A stretch of 64,000 bases of DNA from UBA5972 sp964567685 (GCA_964567685.1 CAZMNO010000016.1:3645-67644), one strand, 5' to 3'. Counted from the stretch's first letter, positions 42,775-52,217 are shown. A program made the numbers and translations. The notes: a model not told the origin generated them from the sequence alone.

Positions 42775-42855
42775 GGTCAGCGCCCGGCCTGGAGGGTGCG
42801 AAGCGCCCTCCGGGGGGAGGTCGGGCGCTGACCGGGACGCAAGCGACCCGGTCGG
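42775..42855. repeat. Large nested palindromic element between cysS and cimA
   Basis: A perfect 12-bp outer stem (GGTCAGCGCCCG at 42775-42786 with CGGGCGCTGACC at 42822-42833) encloses a 9-bp inner hairpin (GGAGGGTGC / GCGCCCTCC at 42791-42811 with one wobble and a GAA loop). ACCGGG at 42831-42836 can also pair with CCCGGT at 42850-42855, an alternative to the outer stem. GC content is far above the flanks. It resembles REP-like dispersed intergenic elements of Rhodobacterales as I recall them; a cimA attenuator is the alternative. Confidence 0.65.
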
Positions 42856-42879
42856 TGATTGTATGACGGGGTGTGCCCA

Positions 42880-44508
42880 ATGAAACGCGAGCACCTCTCC
42901 CTTTTCGACACCACGCTGCGCGATGGCCAGCAAACACAGGGTGTCGACTTCACCGCCGAAGACAAGACCCGCATCGCCGAGGCGCTCGACGCGCTGGGCA
43001 TCGACTATGTCGAGGGCGGCTGGCCGGGAGCCAACCCCACCGACAGCGATTTCTTTGATGCAGCGCCAAAGCTCAACAACGCCACATTCACCGCCTTTGG
43101 CATGACCAAACGCGCCGGGCGTTCGGCGGAAAACGATGATGTGCTGGCGGCGGTCCTCAATGCCAATACACCGGCGGTCTGTCTGGTTGGCAAGACCCAT
43201 GATTTCCACGTCACCACCGCCCTTGGCATCGAACTTCCGGAAAACGTTGAGAACATTGCACAATCCGTCCAGCATCTGGTGGCACGGAAGCGCGAGGCCC
43301 TTTTTGACGCAGAGCATTTCTTCGACGGCTACAAGGCCAATCCAGACTACGCTCTTCAATGCCTCCACGCCGCATATGAGGCCGGTGCCCGCTGGGTTGT
43401 CCTTTGCGACACCAATGGCGGCGCGTTACCAAACGAAGTGCGCGATATCACCAAAGCGGTGATTGCCAGCGGCATTCCCGGAGAACATTTGGGCATCCAC
43501 ACCCATGACGATACCGGCCATGCGGTAGCCAACTCGCTGGCCGCGGTCGAGGCCGGGGCGCGCCAGATCCAGGGCACGCTCAATGGCCTTGGCGAGCGTT
43601 GCGGCAATGCCAACCTGATCAGCCTCATTCCCACATTGCTGCTGAAGGAACCCTATGCTTCGCAATTTGACATCGGCGTCGATGTCGAGGGGTTGAAATC
43701 ACTGACCCGCCTCAGCCGGATGCTTGATGATATCCTCAACCGGGTACCGCTGAAATCGCTGCCCTATGTCGGTGCCTCGGCCTTTGCCCACAAGGCCGGC
43801 CTGCATGCCTCGGCCATCGTCAAGGATCCCTCGACCTACGAGCATGTCGACCCGGCGAGCGTCGGCAATACGCGCATCATTCCGATGTCAAATCAGGCCG
43901 GTCAGTCCAACCTCAGAAAGCGTCTGTCAGAGGCCGGGCTTGAGGTTGAAAAGAATGATCCGCGCCTCATGACCATCCTCAACGAGATCAAGGCGCGCGA
44001 GGATCGCGGCTATGCCTATGACAGTGCGCAAGCCTCGTTTGAACTGATCGCGCGGGCCGAACTTGGCCAGTTGCCGGAGTTTTTCGAGGTCAAGCGCTAC
44101 CGGGTCACGGTTGAGCGGCGCAAGAACAAACGCAACGAGTTTGTATCCCTCTCCGAAGCGGTGGTGGTGGTGAAAATCGGCGGAAAACGCATGTTATCGG
44201 TCAGCGAAAGCATGGACGAAACCAACAACGACGCTGGCCCGGTCAATGCGCTCAGCCGTGCTCTGGCCAAGGATCTGGGCCCTTATCAGGCCTGTATCGA
44301 CGACATGAAACTGGTCGATTTCCGCGTGCGCATCACCAATGGCGGCACCGCAGCCGTCACCCGCGTCATCATCGACAGTGAAGACGGGCAGGGGCGGCGC
44401 TGGTCGACCGTTGGCGTCTCCGCCAATATTGTGGATGCCAGTTTTCAGGCGCTACTTGATGCGATCAACTGGAAACTGATCCGTGACGGTCAGCAGGTGG
44501 CCACTTGA
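42880..44508 (+). CDS. cimA: (R)-citramalate synthase
   Basis: Read from the ATG at 42880 the product has 542 residues. It belongs to the isopropylmalate/citramalate synthase family: SLFDTTLRDGQQTQGVDF at the N-terminus, HTHDDTGHAVANS, and a C-terminal LeuA-type allosteric domain (from about 415). CimA condenses pyruvate and acetyl-CoA to citramalate, starting the threonine-independent isoleucine route. An upstream in-frame GTG is possible, but GGGG lies about nine bases before this ATG. Isolated from other ilv or leu genes here. The upstream palindromic element could affect its expression. Confidence 0.93.
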   Translation: MKREHLSLFDTTLRDGQQTQGVDFTAEDKTRIAEALDALGIDYVEGGWPGANPTDSDFFDAAPKLNNATFTAFGMTKRAGRSAENDDVLAAVLNANTPAVCLVGKTHDFHVTTALGIELPENVENIAQSVQHLVARKREALFDAEHFFDGYKANPDYALQCLHAAYEAGARWVVLCDTNGGALPNEVRDITKAVIASGIPGEHLGIHTHDDTGHAVANSLAAVEAGARQIQGTLNGLGERCGNANLISLIPTLLLKEPYASQFDIGVDVEGLKSLTRLSRMLDDILNRVPLKSLPYVGASAFAHKAGLHASAIVKDPSTYEHVDPASVGNTRIIPMSNQAGQSNLRKRLSEAGLEVEKNDPRLMTILNEIKAREDRGYAYDSAQASFELIARAELGQLPEFFEVKRYRVTVERRKNKRNEFVSLSEAVVVVKIGGKRMLSVSESMDETNNDAGPVNALSRALAKDLGPYQACIDDMKLVDFRVRITNGGTAAVTRVIIDSEDGQGRRWSTVGVSANIVDASFQALLDAINWKLIRDGQQVAT

Positions 44509-44563
44509 GCATGTTGCATAACCGGTCCCGATCTCAATTCACCAATTGCATCGGCTCTGCTGG

Positions 44564-45343
44564 ATGAAACTGACGGATGTATCGGTTGAACAGGTCCGCC
44601 GGGGTGATCCCGACCGCTTTCTGAGTGCCATGACGGCCCCGGTTGAAATGCGCCCGCGGCTGCTGACGCTTTATGCCTTCAATCTGGAAATCGCCCGCGC
44701 GCCATGGGCGACCAAAGAGCCGCTGGTTGCCGAAATGCGCCTTCAGTTCTGGATCGATCTGATCGAGGCGATTGGCACGTGCGGCGCTTTGCCAAGGCAC
44801 GATCTCACCCGCCCCCTGGCTGCATTGGTGAAAGAGGCTGATTTACCGCCTGATCTGCTCCATGAGATGGTCAGAGCCCGTCGCTTTGATATTTCCGCTG
44901 AGCCGCACAAAACGCCAAAAGCACTTGAAACCTACATCGACCACACGGCAGGGCACCTGATGTGGCTTGCCGCCCTTGCCCTCGGCGCGCCGCAGGAAGC
45001 CGAGCAACCGATACGGGATTATGCCCATGGCGCAGGTGTGGCGGCATTGCTGCGCGCCTTGCCGCAGCTCACGCAACATCGTCGTTCACCCCTGCCGGTT
45101 GACAGCGATGCTGCGATTGCCGAACTGGTGACGGGGGCTTTGCGGCGGGTAGCCAGGGCGCGGAAAGCGGCTAAGCAAATCCCGGCCGCAGCCGCACCGG
45201 CTCTGCGCGCAGGGTGGCGTGCCAAAGCTCTGCTCGAAAGGGCACAGAGAAACCCATCGCAGGTATTGACCACCGGGCTTGAAGAAGCGGAATTCAGGCG
45301 CAAAAGCCACCTCATCTGGATTTCCCTGCGCGGGCAATGGTAA
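44564..45343 (+). CDS. Squalene/phytoene synthase-like protein (NDUFAF6 type)
   Basis: The 259-residue protein has the trans-prenyltransferase helical fold of the squalene/phytoene synthase family, but the first aspartate-rich motif is degraded (LQFWIDLIEAIG in place of a DxxxD site) and the second is missing (HGAGVAALLRALPQL). It resembles the NDUFAF6 group, an assembly factor for respiratory complex I in mitochondria. Catalysis of prenyl condensation is therefore unlikely. The start at 44564 lies 55 bases after cimA; a TTG six codons upstream is less likely. The stop overlaps the open frame of the following xdhC. Confidence 0.8.
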   Translation: MKLTDVSVEQVRRGDPDRFLSAMTAPVEMRPRLLTLYAFNLEIARAPWATKEPLVAEMRLQFWIDLIEAIGTCGALPRHDLTRPLAALVKEADLPPDLLHEMVRARRFDISAEPHKTPKALETYIDHTAGHLMWLAALALGAPQEAEQPIRDYAHGAGVAALLRALPQLTQHRRSPLPVDSDAAIAELVTGALRRVARARKAAKQIPAAAAPALRAGWRAKALLERAQRNPSQVLTTGLEEAEFRRKSHLIWISLRGQW

Positions 45344-45381
45344 ACTGCCCACCGCCCCGCTTCGAAAGGGAATCCGGCCTG

Positions 45382-46389
45382 ATGACCAGCTTTGACGCCA
45401 TCCCAGAAACTGCGCTCGACTGGGTGCAGTCAGGCCGAAAGGTCGCGATTGCAACTGTAGTTGAAACCTGGGGCTCGGCGCCAAGACCGGTCGGTGCGCA
45501 GCTTCTGATCAGTCAGGAGGCGGAAATCGAGGGGTCGGTTTCCGGTGGATGCGTCGAGGCTGCTGTGGTTCACGAAGCGCTTCAATCCCTTACTGACGGG
45601 AAGGTCCGGATTGTCAGCTACGGCGTTTCGGACGAAGAGGCATTTGCCGTCGGCCTGGCCTGTGGTGGCACCATCCGCATCATGGTTGAACCTGTCGGGC
45701 TGGGGCAGGGACCTGCGCGTGAGGATTTGGAACGTCTGGTTGCTGCAAGGCGGGCGCGGCAGGCCGTGGTCATGGCCGTCAACACAGAGGGCTGGCAAAG
45801 GTTTCTCGGCCACGGGACGGACGACCGTCTGGCACCCGAAATCAGGGAACGGTTACGAAGCGACAAATCAGGGTTTGAGGATAACTGGTTTCTCGCCGTT
45901 CACAACCCGCCGCTCAAGCTGGTGATCATAGGTGCGGTTCATATCGCCCAACCCCTGATCGGCATGGCGCGCCTTGCCGGCTATGACCCCGTGCTGGTCG
46001 ATCCGCGCGACGCCTTTGCGTCGGACGAGCGATTTCCCGGCGAGACCATTCATCGCGATTGGCCAGACGAAGTTCTGCGTGGCCTGACCCTTGATGCCCG
46101 CACAGCCGTGGTTGCCCTGTCGCATGACCCAAAAATCGATGACCCGGCCTTGATCGAGGCTCTCTCCACACCGGTCTTTTATATCGGTGCGCTGGGGTCA
46201 CGCCGAACCCATGCCAAACGTGTAACGCGGCTTAAGAAGGCGGGGATGCCTGACGACCAGATAACCCGCATCCATGCCCCGATCGGCCTTGATATCATCG
46301 CCCGTTCGCCCGCGGAAATCGCGGTTTCGATCATTGCGGAAATGACGCTCTGCCTGCGCCGACCGAAAGATGCCGCTACGTCAGATTGA
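45382..46389 (+). CDS. XdhC/CoxI family molybdenum-cofactor maturation protein
   Basis: The protein has 335 residues from the ATG at 45382; an upstream in-frame ATG at 45337 overlaps the previous gene and could instead be used. An N-terminal XdhC domain (VVETWGSAPRPVGAQLLI, SGGCVEAAVVHEAL) is followed by a Rossmann domain (KLVIIGAVHIAQPLIGMARL, YIGALGSRRTHAKRV). XdhC proteins bind molybdenum cofactor and help insert the sulphurated form into xanthine dehydrogenase or related hydroxylases. No xdhAB or cox-type hydroxylase genes adjoin it, so its client enzyme must be encoded elsewhere. Confidence 0.85.
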   Translation: MTSFDAIPETALDWVQSGRKVAIATVVETWGSAPRPVGAQLLISQEAEIEGSVSGGCVEAAVVHEALQSLTDGKVRIVSYGVSDEEAFAVGLACGGTIRIMVEPVGLGQGPAREDLERLVAARRARQAVVMAVNTEGWQRFLGHGTDDRLAPEIRERLRSDKSGFEDNWFLAVHNPPLKLVIIGAVHIAQPLIGMARLAGYDPVLVDPRDAFASDERFPGETIHRDWPDEVLRGLTLDARTAVVALSHDPKIDDPALIEALSTPVFYIGALGSRRTHAKRVTRLKKAGMPDDQITRIHAPIGLDIIARSPAEIAVSIIAEMTLCLRRPKDAATSD

Positions 46390-46479
46390 CCTAGAGTAAG
46401 CCGCCTCTTGTGAACCGCAAAAAAACCGTGTTACCGGAGGCGCAAAACCCGGGTAACACCGCAAAAGAGGATGTCTTTG

Positions 46480-47250
46480 ATGAAACTGAATGCAGATATT
46501 TCCGCCATCATAACAGGTGGGGCTTCCGGCCTTGGTGAAGCGGTTGCCCGGAACCTTGCCGAAGGTGGCGCGCGCGTTTGCCTGTTTGATCTGGCCGAAG
46601 ACAAAGGCGCTGCGCTGGCTCTGGAACTCGGCGGCACCTTTGTGCGTGTCGACGTCAGCGATCCGGCAAGCGTTGACGCGGGGTTCAAAGCCGCGCGTGA
46701 GGCGCAGGGTCAGGAACGCATCATGGTCAACTGCGCCGGGATTGGCGTCGCTGCGAAAACTGTCGACAAAGAGGGCAACCCGCATGATGCTGCCTTTTTT
46801 GACAAGGTGGTCCGTATCAATCTCATTGGCACCTTTCTTTGTTCGTCGCGTGCTGCTGCGGGCATGGTTGCGGCTGATCCATTAACCGACGATGGCGAGC
46901 GTGGTGTGATCGTCAACACGGCTTCCGTGGCCGCATTTGATGGCCAGATCGGCCAAATCGCCTATTCCGCTTCAAAAGGTGGCATTGTCGGCATGACCCT
47001 GCCAATGGCGCGCGACTTGTCCAAATCCGGCGTTCGCGTGATGGCCATTGCCCCGGGGATTTTCAAAACCCCGATGCTGGCGGGCCTGCCGGAAGACGTC
47101 CAGGCGTCGCTCGGTGCAATGGTGCCCTTTCCATCGCGTCTCGGCGATCCTGCCGAATACGCGGCAATGGCGCGCCATATCGTTGAAAACTCGATGCTGA
47201 ATGGCGAGACCATCCGCCTTGACGGCGCTATCCGCATGGCCCCGCGCTGA
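46480..47250 (+). CDS. Short-chain dehydrogenase, 3-hydroxyacyl-CoA dehydrogenase type II-like
   Basis: The ATG at 46480 has AGAGG nine bases upstream; an ATG three codons earlier abuts that site. The 256-residue Rossmann enzyme has TGGASGLGEAVARNLA, NCAGIG, the catalytic serine in VNTASVAAFDG and YSASKGG. The insertion with TVDKEGNPHDAAFFDKVVRINL matches the HSD17B10/3-hydroxyacyl-CoA dehydrogenase group, used in short-chain fatty-acid and branched-chain amino-acid breakdown with NAD. It is monocistronic and converges on the MetE-like gene. Confidence 0.88.
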   Translation: MKLNADISAIITGGASGLGEAVARNLAEGGARVCLFDLAEDKGAALALELGGTFVRVDVSDPASVDAGFKAAREAQGQERIMVNCAGIGVAAKTVDKEGNPHDAAFFDKVVRINLIGTFLCSSRAAAGMVAADPLTDDGERGVIVNTASVAAFDGQIGQIAYSASKGGIVGMTLPMARDLSKSGVRVMAIAPGIFKTPMLAGLPEDVQASLGAMVPFPSRLGDPAEYAAMARHIVENSMLNGETIRLDGAIRMAPR

Positions 47251-47252
47251 GG

Positions 47253-47326
47253 CTTCTTCTTTTTCAGAAATATTCTCGCCGAAGGTCGGATTCCTAATAA
47301 CCCCACCGCGTCCGCCAACCTGGCGG
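47253..47326 (-). terminator. Hairpin plus purine-rich 3' element after the MetE-like gene
   Basis: Read on the minus strand, CCGCCA-GGT-TGGCGG (47312-47326) forms a hairpin just after the MetE-like stop. About 25 bases on, a segment (47253-47286) reads TTCGGCGAGAATATTTC and then TGAAAAAGAAGAAG. This is the same arrangement and nearly the same end sequence as after hpaI (30421-30475), which supports a shared transcript-end element. Confidence 0.5.
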
Positions 47327-47336
47327 GTGCGGTCTG

Positions 47337-48449
47337 TCAGACCCCACCCCAGATTGCTTCGGCAACCTTCACCACCAGTTCAAGCTTGCACCGCTGATCA
47401 TCGGGCGTGATTTCGTTACCTTCCTCGGTCGAGGCAAAGCCGCATTGCGGCGCGATGCCAAGCTGGTCGAGATCGACATATTTTGCCGCCGCGTCAAACT
47501 TGCGCCTGATCTGATCAACACTTTCAAGCTCAGCGGATTTGGTTGTAATGAATCCCGGCATCACGCGCTTGCCTTTCGGCAGTAATCCCAGTGGTGCAAG
47601 CCCTCCGGCGCGTTCGGTATCGTATTCCATGAAATAGATATCGACCCCGGTCTTGTTGAACACCGCATCCGCCGCCGGGTCATAAGCCCCGGTAGCTGCA
47701 TGGGTCGAGCGGAAATTACCGCGGCACATATGCATGGCGATGATCATGTCATCCGGGCGGTCCTTGATTGCCTCGTGCATCATCCAGGCATAACGGTCGA
47801 TCAGCCAGTCAGGATCCTGCCCGGCGGCTTCTTTTTCGGCGCGATGCCTGGGATCGCAGAGATAGGCGAAGAAGATGTCATCCATTTGCAGATACCGACA
47901 CCCGACTTCGTAAAACCGTGCTACCGCCTTTTTGTAAGTGGCCGCGATATCGGCAAACAAGACGTCCGCGTCCTTGTACGCCACTGGCGCAATATCATCC
48001 TGTGCCGTACGGAAATGGCAGCAGGACGGGCCGGGGATCGAGATTTTCGGCATCACCTGAGTGTGTTCGGCGACGAACTTGAAATGCTCGAGCATCGGGT
48101 GGTCATCGGGAAAATCGAGTTTGGCTGAAATAGTCGGGAAAATCGGTCGCAACGCCACACCGGCAAACTGAACCCCCTGATCACGCTCGACCAGATCAAG
48201 GCCATCAAGCATTCCCATGAAATCGTAGTGCCAGAAAGAACGACGCGCCTCGCCATCGGTTACCGCTTTCAGTCCGACTTCTTCCTGCATGCGGATAAGG
48301 TCGGGGATCGCCATGTCCTCTACCGATTTCAGCTCACCTTCAGAGATTGTCCGGTCGCTAAAATGGTGCTGTCTGGCTTCAGCCACCGCAGCGGGTCGCA
48401 AAAGGCTGCCGACATGATCGGCGCGAAAGGGTGGTTTAGCGGTTTGCAT
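47337..48449 (-). CDS. Methionine synthase II (MetE C-terminal)-like protein, COG0620
   Basis: The start at 48449 has GGAG seven bases upstream and gives 370 residues, half the length of full MetE. It matches the catalytic C-terminal barrel of cobalamin-independent methionine synthase: FRADHVGSLLRP, ISIPGPSCCHF, MHMCRGNF with zinc-type ligands, and LGIAPQCGFAS. Stand-alone proteins of this kind transfer methyl groups to thiols in unassigned pathways, or have become lyases. It is the last gene of the Dpp-type ABC operon, so its substrate may be what that system imports. True MetE activity is doubtful because the folate-binding N-terminal half is missing. Confidence 0.82.
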   Translation of the reverse strand: MQTAKPPFRADHVGSLLRPAAVAEARQHHFSDRTISEGELKSVEDMAIPDLIRMQEEVGLKAVTDGEARRSFWHYDFMGMLDGLDLVERDQGVQFAGVALRPIFPTISAKLDFPDDHPMLEHFKFVAEHTQVMPKISIPGPSCCHFRTAQDDIAPVAYKDADVLFADIAATYKKAVARFYEVGCRYLQMDDIFFAYLCDPRHRAEKEAAGQDPDWLIDRYAWMMHEAIKDRPDDMIIAMHMCRGNFRSTHAATGAYDPAADAVFNKTGVDIYFMEYDTERAGGLAPLGLLPKGKRVMPGFITTKSAELESVDQIRRKFDAAAKYVDLDQLGIAPQCGFASTEEGNEITPDDQRCKLELVVKVAEAIWGGV

Positions 48450-48475
48450 CAAAATTCTCCTAGTGGAGTTGATAC

Positions 48476-49381
48476 TTAACGGCCACGAATACGCGGATCC
48501 AGCGCGTCGCGCAAACCGTCGCCCATGTAGTTCACCGACAACACGGTCAGCGATATTGCCAGCCCGGGCCAGATGACCCGCTCAGGGCTGAGCGTCATAA
48601 AGTTGGTTGAATCAAACAACAACCGCCCCCAGGTCGGGAAATCCGAAGGGAAACCAAGCCCAAGGAACGAGAGCGCGCTTTCGGTGATGATCGCGTTGGC
48701 AATTCCCAATGTGGCCGACACCATGATCGGGCTCATCACATTGGGCAGAATATGTCGCAAAATCATCCGCCAGGGCGGTGTGCCGATGGATTGCGCCGCC
48801 AGCACAAACTCCTGCTCTTTCAACGCCAGCACGTCACCGCGCACGATCCGCGCGGTGTTCATCCAGCTGGTGATGCCGATGGCAAAAACGATCAGAATGA
48901 ATATCCCGGTCTCCGGGCCAAACGCGGCGCGCAGCGTGTCACGGAAAAGCATGATCATGACCAGCAGCAAAGGCAACAGCGGCAGCGCCAGAAAAAGATC
49001 GGTAAAGCGCATCAGAAGGCCATCAACGCGTTTGAAATAGCCTGCCAGCACGCCGACGAATGTACCCAGAAACAGCGCCAGCAGCATGGCGATCACGCCA
49101 ACGCCAAGCGAAACTCGCCCGCCTGCCAGCACGGCGGCAAACGCATCGCGCCCCAGCTGATCGGTTCCCATGGGATGCGCCAGGCTTGGGCCTTGGTTCT
49201 TGGCGCGGATATCGATGTAATTCGGATCGAGATGCCACAGATAAGGGCCGACTGCGACGGCAATGCAGACGAATATGAAGAACCACATGCCCAGCACCGC
49301 CCCTTTATGGGTTTTGAACTGGTCCCAGACATCGGCCCATTGCGACCGTTGGGGTGTGATATCCATGGTCGCGTCAGTCAT
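48476..49381 (-). CDS. Peptide-type ABC transporter permease (DppC family)
   Basis: The ATG at 49381 overlaps the upstream permease stop by eight bases, giving 301 residues. The N-terminal cytoplasmic segment is followed by a first span (GAVLGMWFFIFVCIAVAVG), the motif HPMGTDQLGRDAFAAVLAGG and an EAA-type loop around EFVLAAQSIGTPPWRMILR. It forms the inner-membrane channel with the DppB-like protein. A 26-base gap with a ribosome site leads to the MetE-like gene. Confidence 0.9.
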   Translation of the reverse strand: MTDATMDITPQRSQWADVWDQFKTHKGAVLGMWFFIFVCIAVAVGPYLWHLDPNYIDIRAKNQGPSLAHPMGTDQLGRDAFAAVLAGGRVSLGVGVIAMLLALFLGTFVGVLAGYFKRVDGLLMRFTDLFLALPLLPLLLVMIMLFRDTLRAAFGPETGIFILIVFAIGITSWMNTARIVRGDVLALKEQEFVLAAQSIGTPPWRMILRHILPNVMSPIMVSATLGIANAIITESALSFLGLGFPSDFPTWGRLLFDSTNFMTLSPERVIWPGLAISLTVLSVNYMGDGLRDALDPRIRGR

Positions 49382-50399
49382 AGCGGATCCTCGGGTCAAG
49401 AATGCCGTAAAGGATATCGGCGATCAGATTGAAAAGGACGATCAGTACCGCAAAGATGAAGGTCAGAGTCTGTACCAGCGGAATATCGGCTCCCTCGATC
49501 CCGATGATCAGAAGCTGCCCCAGCCCGTTCACCTTGAACACCTGTTCGGTGATGATAGCACCACCAAAGACCTGCGGAATGCCCAGGGCGATCACCGTCA
49601 CCACCGGAATGAGCGAGTTCCTGAGAACGTGAACCAGTACCACGATCTGCTCGGTCAGCCCCTTGGCACGCGCCGTGCGCACGTAATCCTGATTGAGGTT
49701 GTCAAGCATTGAGGCCCGCATGAACCGGCTGATCTGTGCGGCATTAAAGAGCGCCAGCACGAAGACCGGCATCGCCATCTGCCTGACCTGAAAACCGAAA
49801 CTCGCCAGATCGGTCACCTTGTGGGTGGTGTCATAGATCGATGGGAACCAGAAGAAGCTGTCGCTGGGCACCAGAACCGAGAAGATGACGATCAACAAAA
49901 TCCCGGTGAAAAAGGTCGGAACCGAGAAGCCTACCATGGAAATGAACGTCCCCGCCTGATCAAACCAGCTATACTGGCGATAGGCCGAGTAAACCCCGAT
50001 GGGCACTGCGATCAGGATGCCAACGACGTAGGACATGCCAACCACCCAGAGTGTCTGCGGCATACGCTCGACGATCAGATCAACAACCGGCGAGCGGGTC
50101 GCCCAGCTTTGCACCCGCAGGCGCTCGCCATCACCGATGGTGATGTTGAACATCTGCTCGATGATATTGAGCGGCTCATAGACAAAGAACTGTCTGCACC
50201 AGAGCAGATAGCGCCACCACATGGGTTCATCCAGTCCCAGTGAGATGCGTATTTTTTCCCGCACATCCGGCGGGATTGTCATCGGCAGATTTCCTGTCGG
50301 ATCGCTGGGTGCGAGATCAAGCAGGGCAAAAATGATAAAACTGATGAACAGAAGCACCGGCACCATGAACGCCAACCGTCGGATTGTATAGTTCAGCAT
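49374..50399 (-). CDS. Peptide-type ABC transporter permease (DppB family)
   Basis: The 341-residue integral membrane protein starts MLNYTIRRLAFMVPVLLF, has a periplasmic loop of unusual length after the first span (about residues 30-105, including WWRYLLWCRQFFVYEPLN), then five more spans and the EAA-type loop YVRTARAKGLTEQIVVLVH. Partner of the DppC-like permease downstream. A strong hairpin lies between it and the upstream binding-protein gene. Confidence 0.9.
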   Translation of the reverse strand: MLNYTIRRLAFMVPVLLFISFIIFALLDLAPSDPTGNLPMTIPPDVREKIRISLGLDEPMWWRYLLWCRQFFVYEPLNIIEQMFNITIGDGERLRVQSWATRSPVVDLIVERMPQTLWVVGMSYVVGILIAVPIGVYSAYRQYSWFDQAGTFISMVGFSVPTFFTGILLIVIFSVLVPSDSFFWFPSIYDTTHKVTDLASFGFQVRQMAMPVFVLALFNAAQISRFMRASMLDNLNQDYVRTARAKGLTEQIVVLVHVLRNSLIPVVTVIALGIPQVFGGAIITEQVFKVNGLGQLLIIGIEGADIPLVQTLTFIFAVLIVLFNLIADILYGILDPRIRYD

Positions 50400-50436
50400 C
50401 AGCGGTGCCTCGGTTCAGGAGTCTTAAGAAAAGGGT

Positions 50437-50460
50437 GGGGTGGGCAAGTCTGCCCACCCC
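50437..50460 (-). terminator. Strong hairpin between binding protein and permease genes
   Basis: A perfect 10-bp stem (GGGGTGGGCA / TGCCCACCCC) with a four-base loop follows the binding-protein stop. In the minus-strand direction it is followed by CACCCTTTTCTTAAG. It probably terminates part of the transcripts or protects the 3' end of the binding-protein mRNA, so that the receptor is made in excess of the channel. Confidence 0.65.
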
Positions 50461-50478
50461 ATTTGCAAAAGACAGTGC

Positions 50479-52176
50479 TTATTTGCGTGTCCAGTCAGCG
50501 ACGTTCCACATCTGGGTGTCCCAGACATTCAGCAGCACGCCATCAACCGTATTCGCATGAGCCGAAACCGAGCCACGCAGGATCAGCGGAATCATTGCAC
50601 CTTCCTGCATCAGCATGTCGTTCATCTCTTTGACGATCGCACCACGCGCTTCGGTACCAGCGGTTGTTGCCAGTTTGGCAGCCAGAGCGTCGTAAGCTGG
50701 GTTACAATAGCGCGGCATGTTGGAGCCGAGCCAGTTGTTTGACGGCATCGGAACTTCACCGCAGGTCCAGTTGTTCATGTAGCTTTCAGCATCTGTACCG
50801 TTAAAGAGGTTCGTGTACATTTCGATGTCAGCATAGAACTTCTGGAAGGTGTCAGGCGATGACTGGTCGCCGCCGAAGAAGACCGAAGCCGAGATGTTCT
50901 TCAGCTCGGTTTCAACACCGATTTCCGCCCACCATTGCTTGATAAGCGCTTGCGTGTCCTGACGAACAGCGTTGGTCGAGGTCTGGTAAAGGATCGACAG
51001 ACGGACGCCATCTTTGGCGCGTACGCCGTCAGAACCGCGCGCCCAACCAGCTTCGTCCAGAAGCGCGTTGGCCTTGGCAATATCCTGCACCAGGCACTCG
51101 TTATTGGCAGTCGAGTTGTTGTAATCCGGTGCTGTCACCACATTGCAGGTTGCCGTACCAGCGGCACCATAACCGACCTCTGCCAGCGTTACGCGGTCAA
51201 TTGCAAGGCTCAGCGCCCGGCGCACGGTCGCGTCGGTCAGGAACGGATGCGGCCCACCTTCCGCGGTCGAGCGGTTGTCGCCCAAAGCAGAATCCGGGTT
51301 GGTCAGGTTGACCATCAGACGCTCAACACCGTTGGCAAACGCAGATACCACGGTTCCTTTACCGGCCTTGGCCATTTCGGACAAAACCGTCGGATCGATC
51401 TGCAGGTTCCAGGCATAGTCAAACTCGCCGGTTTCAAGAACCGAACGCGCTGCCGCTGCTGCATCGCCACCACCTTTGAAGGTCAACGTGCCAAAGGAAG
51501 GCTTGGAAGCATCGCGATAATGCTCGTTGGCTTCCATGGTGATCACGTCATTGGCCTTGAACTCAACCACCTTGTATGGGCCGGTGCCGTGCGGGCCAAA
51601 GTTCTGTTCTGTACATTCAGGTGCCTTGGCGCCCATGCAATCAGCGAACTGTGCCGCCTGAATGATCGGGCTTTCACCACCAACAAACGGTCCGTACGGG
51701 AAGGGTTTTGGTTTGCTGAATGTTACTTTCACAGTCAGTTCATCGATTGCTTCAACCGATGCCACGTCAGCAAATTTGGTCAGCTGCTGGCAACCACCGG
51801 TCGGATCCATGCAGTAGTTCGCTGTGAAAACCACGTCAGCCGAGGTGAACGGTGTGCCGTCGGACCACAAGATGCCTGCGGTGAGCTTCCAGGTGATCGA
51901 TGTCAGATCTTCCGAAACGCCTCCATTGGCGACAGTAGGAATTTCATCCACCAGCCACGGAACCATGTTGCCGCCATTGTCATAACGCGCCAGTGGTTCG
52001 ATGATCAGCGAGGCGCTTTCAACATCCTTGGTGCCGCCCGAAAGGAACGGATTAAGGATCGATGGCGCCTGCCAATAGATAATGTTGAGATGGCCGCTGT
52101 CACCGCGCCCGGCATTGGCTGCCGGGGCAAGGGCAAGGGCTGCCGCAGCTCCGATTAAAAGTGACTTCATTTTCAT
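50479..52176 (-). CDS. ABC transporter substrate-binding protein, family 5, Sec-exported
   Basis: The 565-residue protein has a Sec leader (MKMKSLLIGAAAALALAP then AANA) and the SBP family 5 fold: LNIIYWQAPSILNPFLSGGT, GILWSDGTPFTSADVVFTANY, AEVGYGAAGTATCNVV. Several cysteine pairs (for example CMDPTGGCQQL) suggest disulphides in the periplasm. GGAG lies six bases before the start. Its position between the ATPase genes and the permease genes in one minus-strand operon is unusual, because the receptor normally comes first. The ligand is unknown; N-acylated amino acids or short peptides fit the divergent M20 deacylases. Confidence 0.9.
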   Translation of the reverse strand: MKMKSLLIGAAAALALAPAANAGRGDSGHLNIIYWQAPSILNPFLSGGTKDVESASLIIEPLARYDNGGNMVPWLVDEIPTVANGGVSEDLTSITWKLTAGILWSDGTPFTSADVVFTANYCMDPTGGCQQLTKFADVASVEAIDELTVKVTFSKPKPFPYGPFVGGESPIIQAAQFADCMGAKAPECTEQNFGPHGTGPYKVVEFKANDVITMEANEHYRDASKPSFGTLTFKGGGDAAAAARSVLETGEFDYAWNLQIDPTVLSEMAKAGKGTVVSAFANGVERLMVNLTNPDSALGDNRSTAEGGPHPFLTDATVRRALSLAIDRVTLAEVGYGAAGTATCNVVTAPDYNNSTANNECLVQDIAKANALLDEAGWARGSDGVRAKDGVRLSILYQTSTNAVRQDTQALIKQWWAEIGVETELKNISASVFFGGDQSSPDTFQKFYADIEMYTNLFNGTDAESYMNNWTCGEVPMPSNNWLGSNMPRYCNPAYDALAAKLATTAGTEARGAIVKEMNDMLMQEGAMIPLILRGSVSAHANTVDGVLLNVWDTQMWNVADWTRK

Positions 52177-52217
52177 CGTCTTCTCCTTGTTGTGTAGCTC
52201 GTTGTATCCTCATCGCA

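Noticed and set aside
44564..45343. Carotenoid or hopanoid synthase (phytoene or squalene synthase)
   Set aside because: Both aspartate-rich catalytic motifs are lost and no crt or hpn genes adjoin; the NDUFAF6-like assembly-factor reading fits better.
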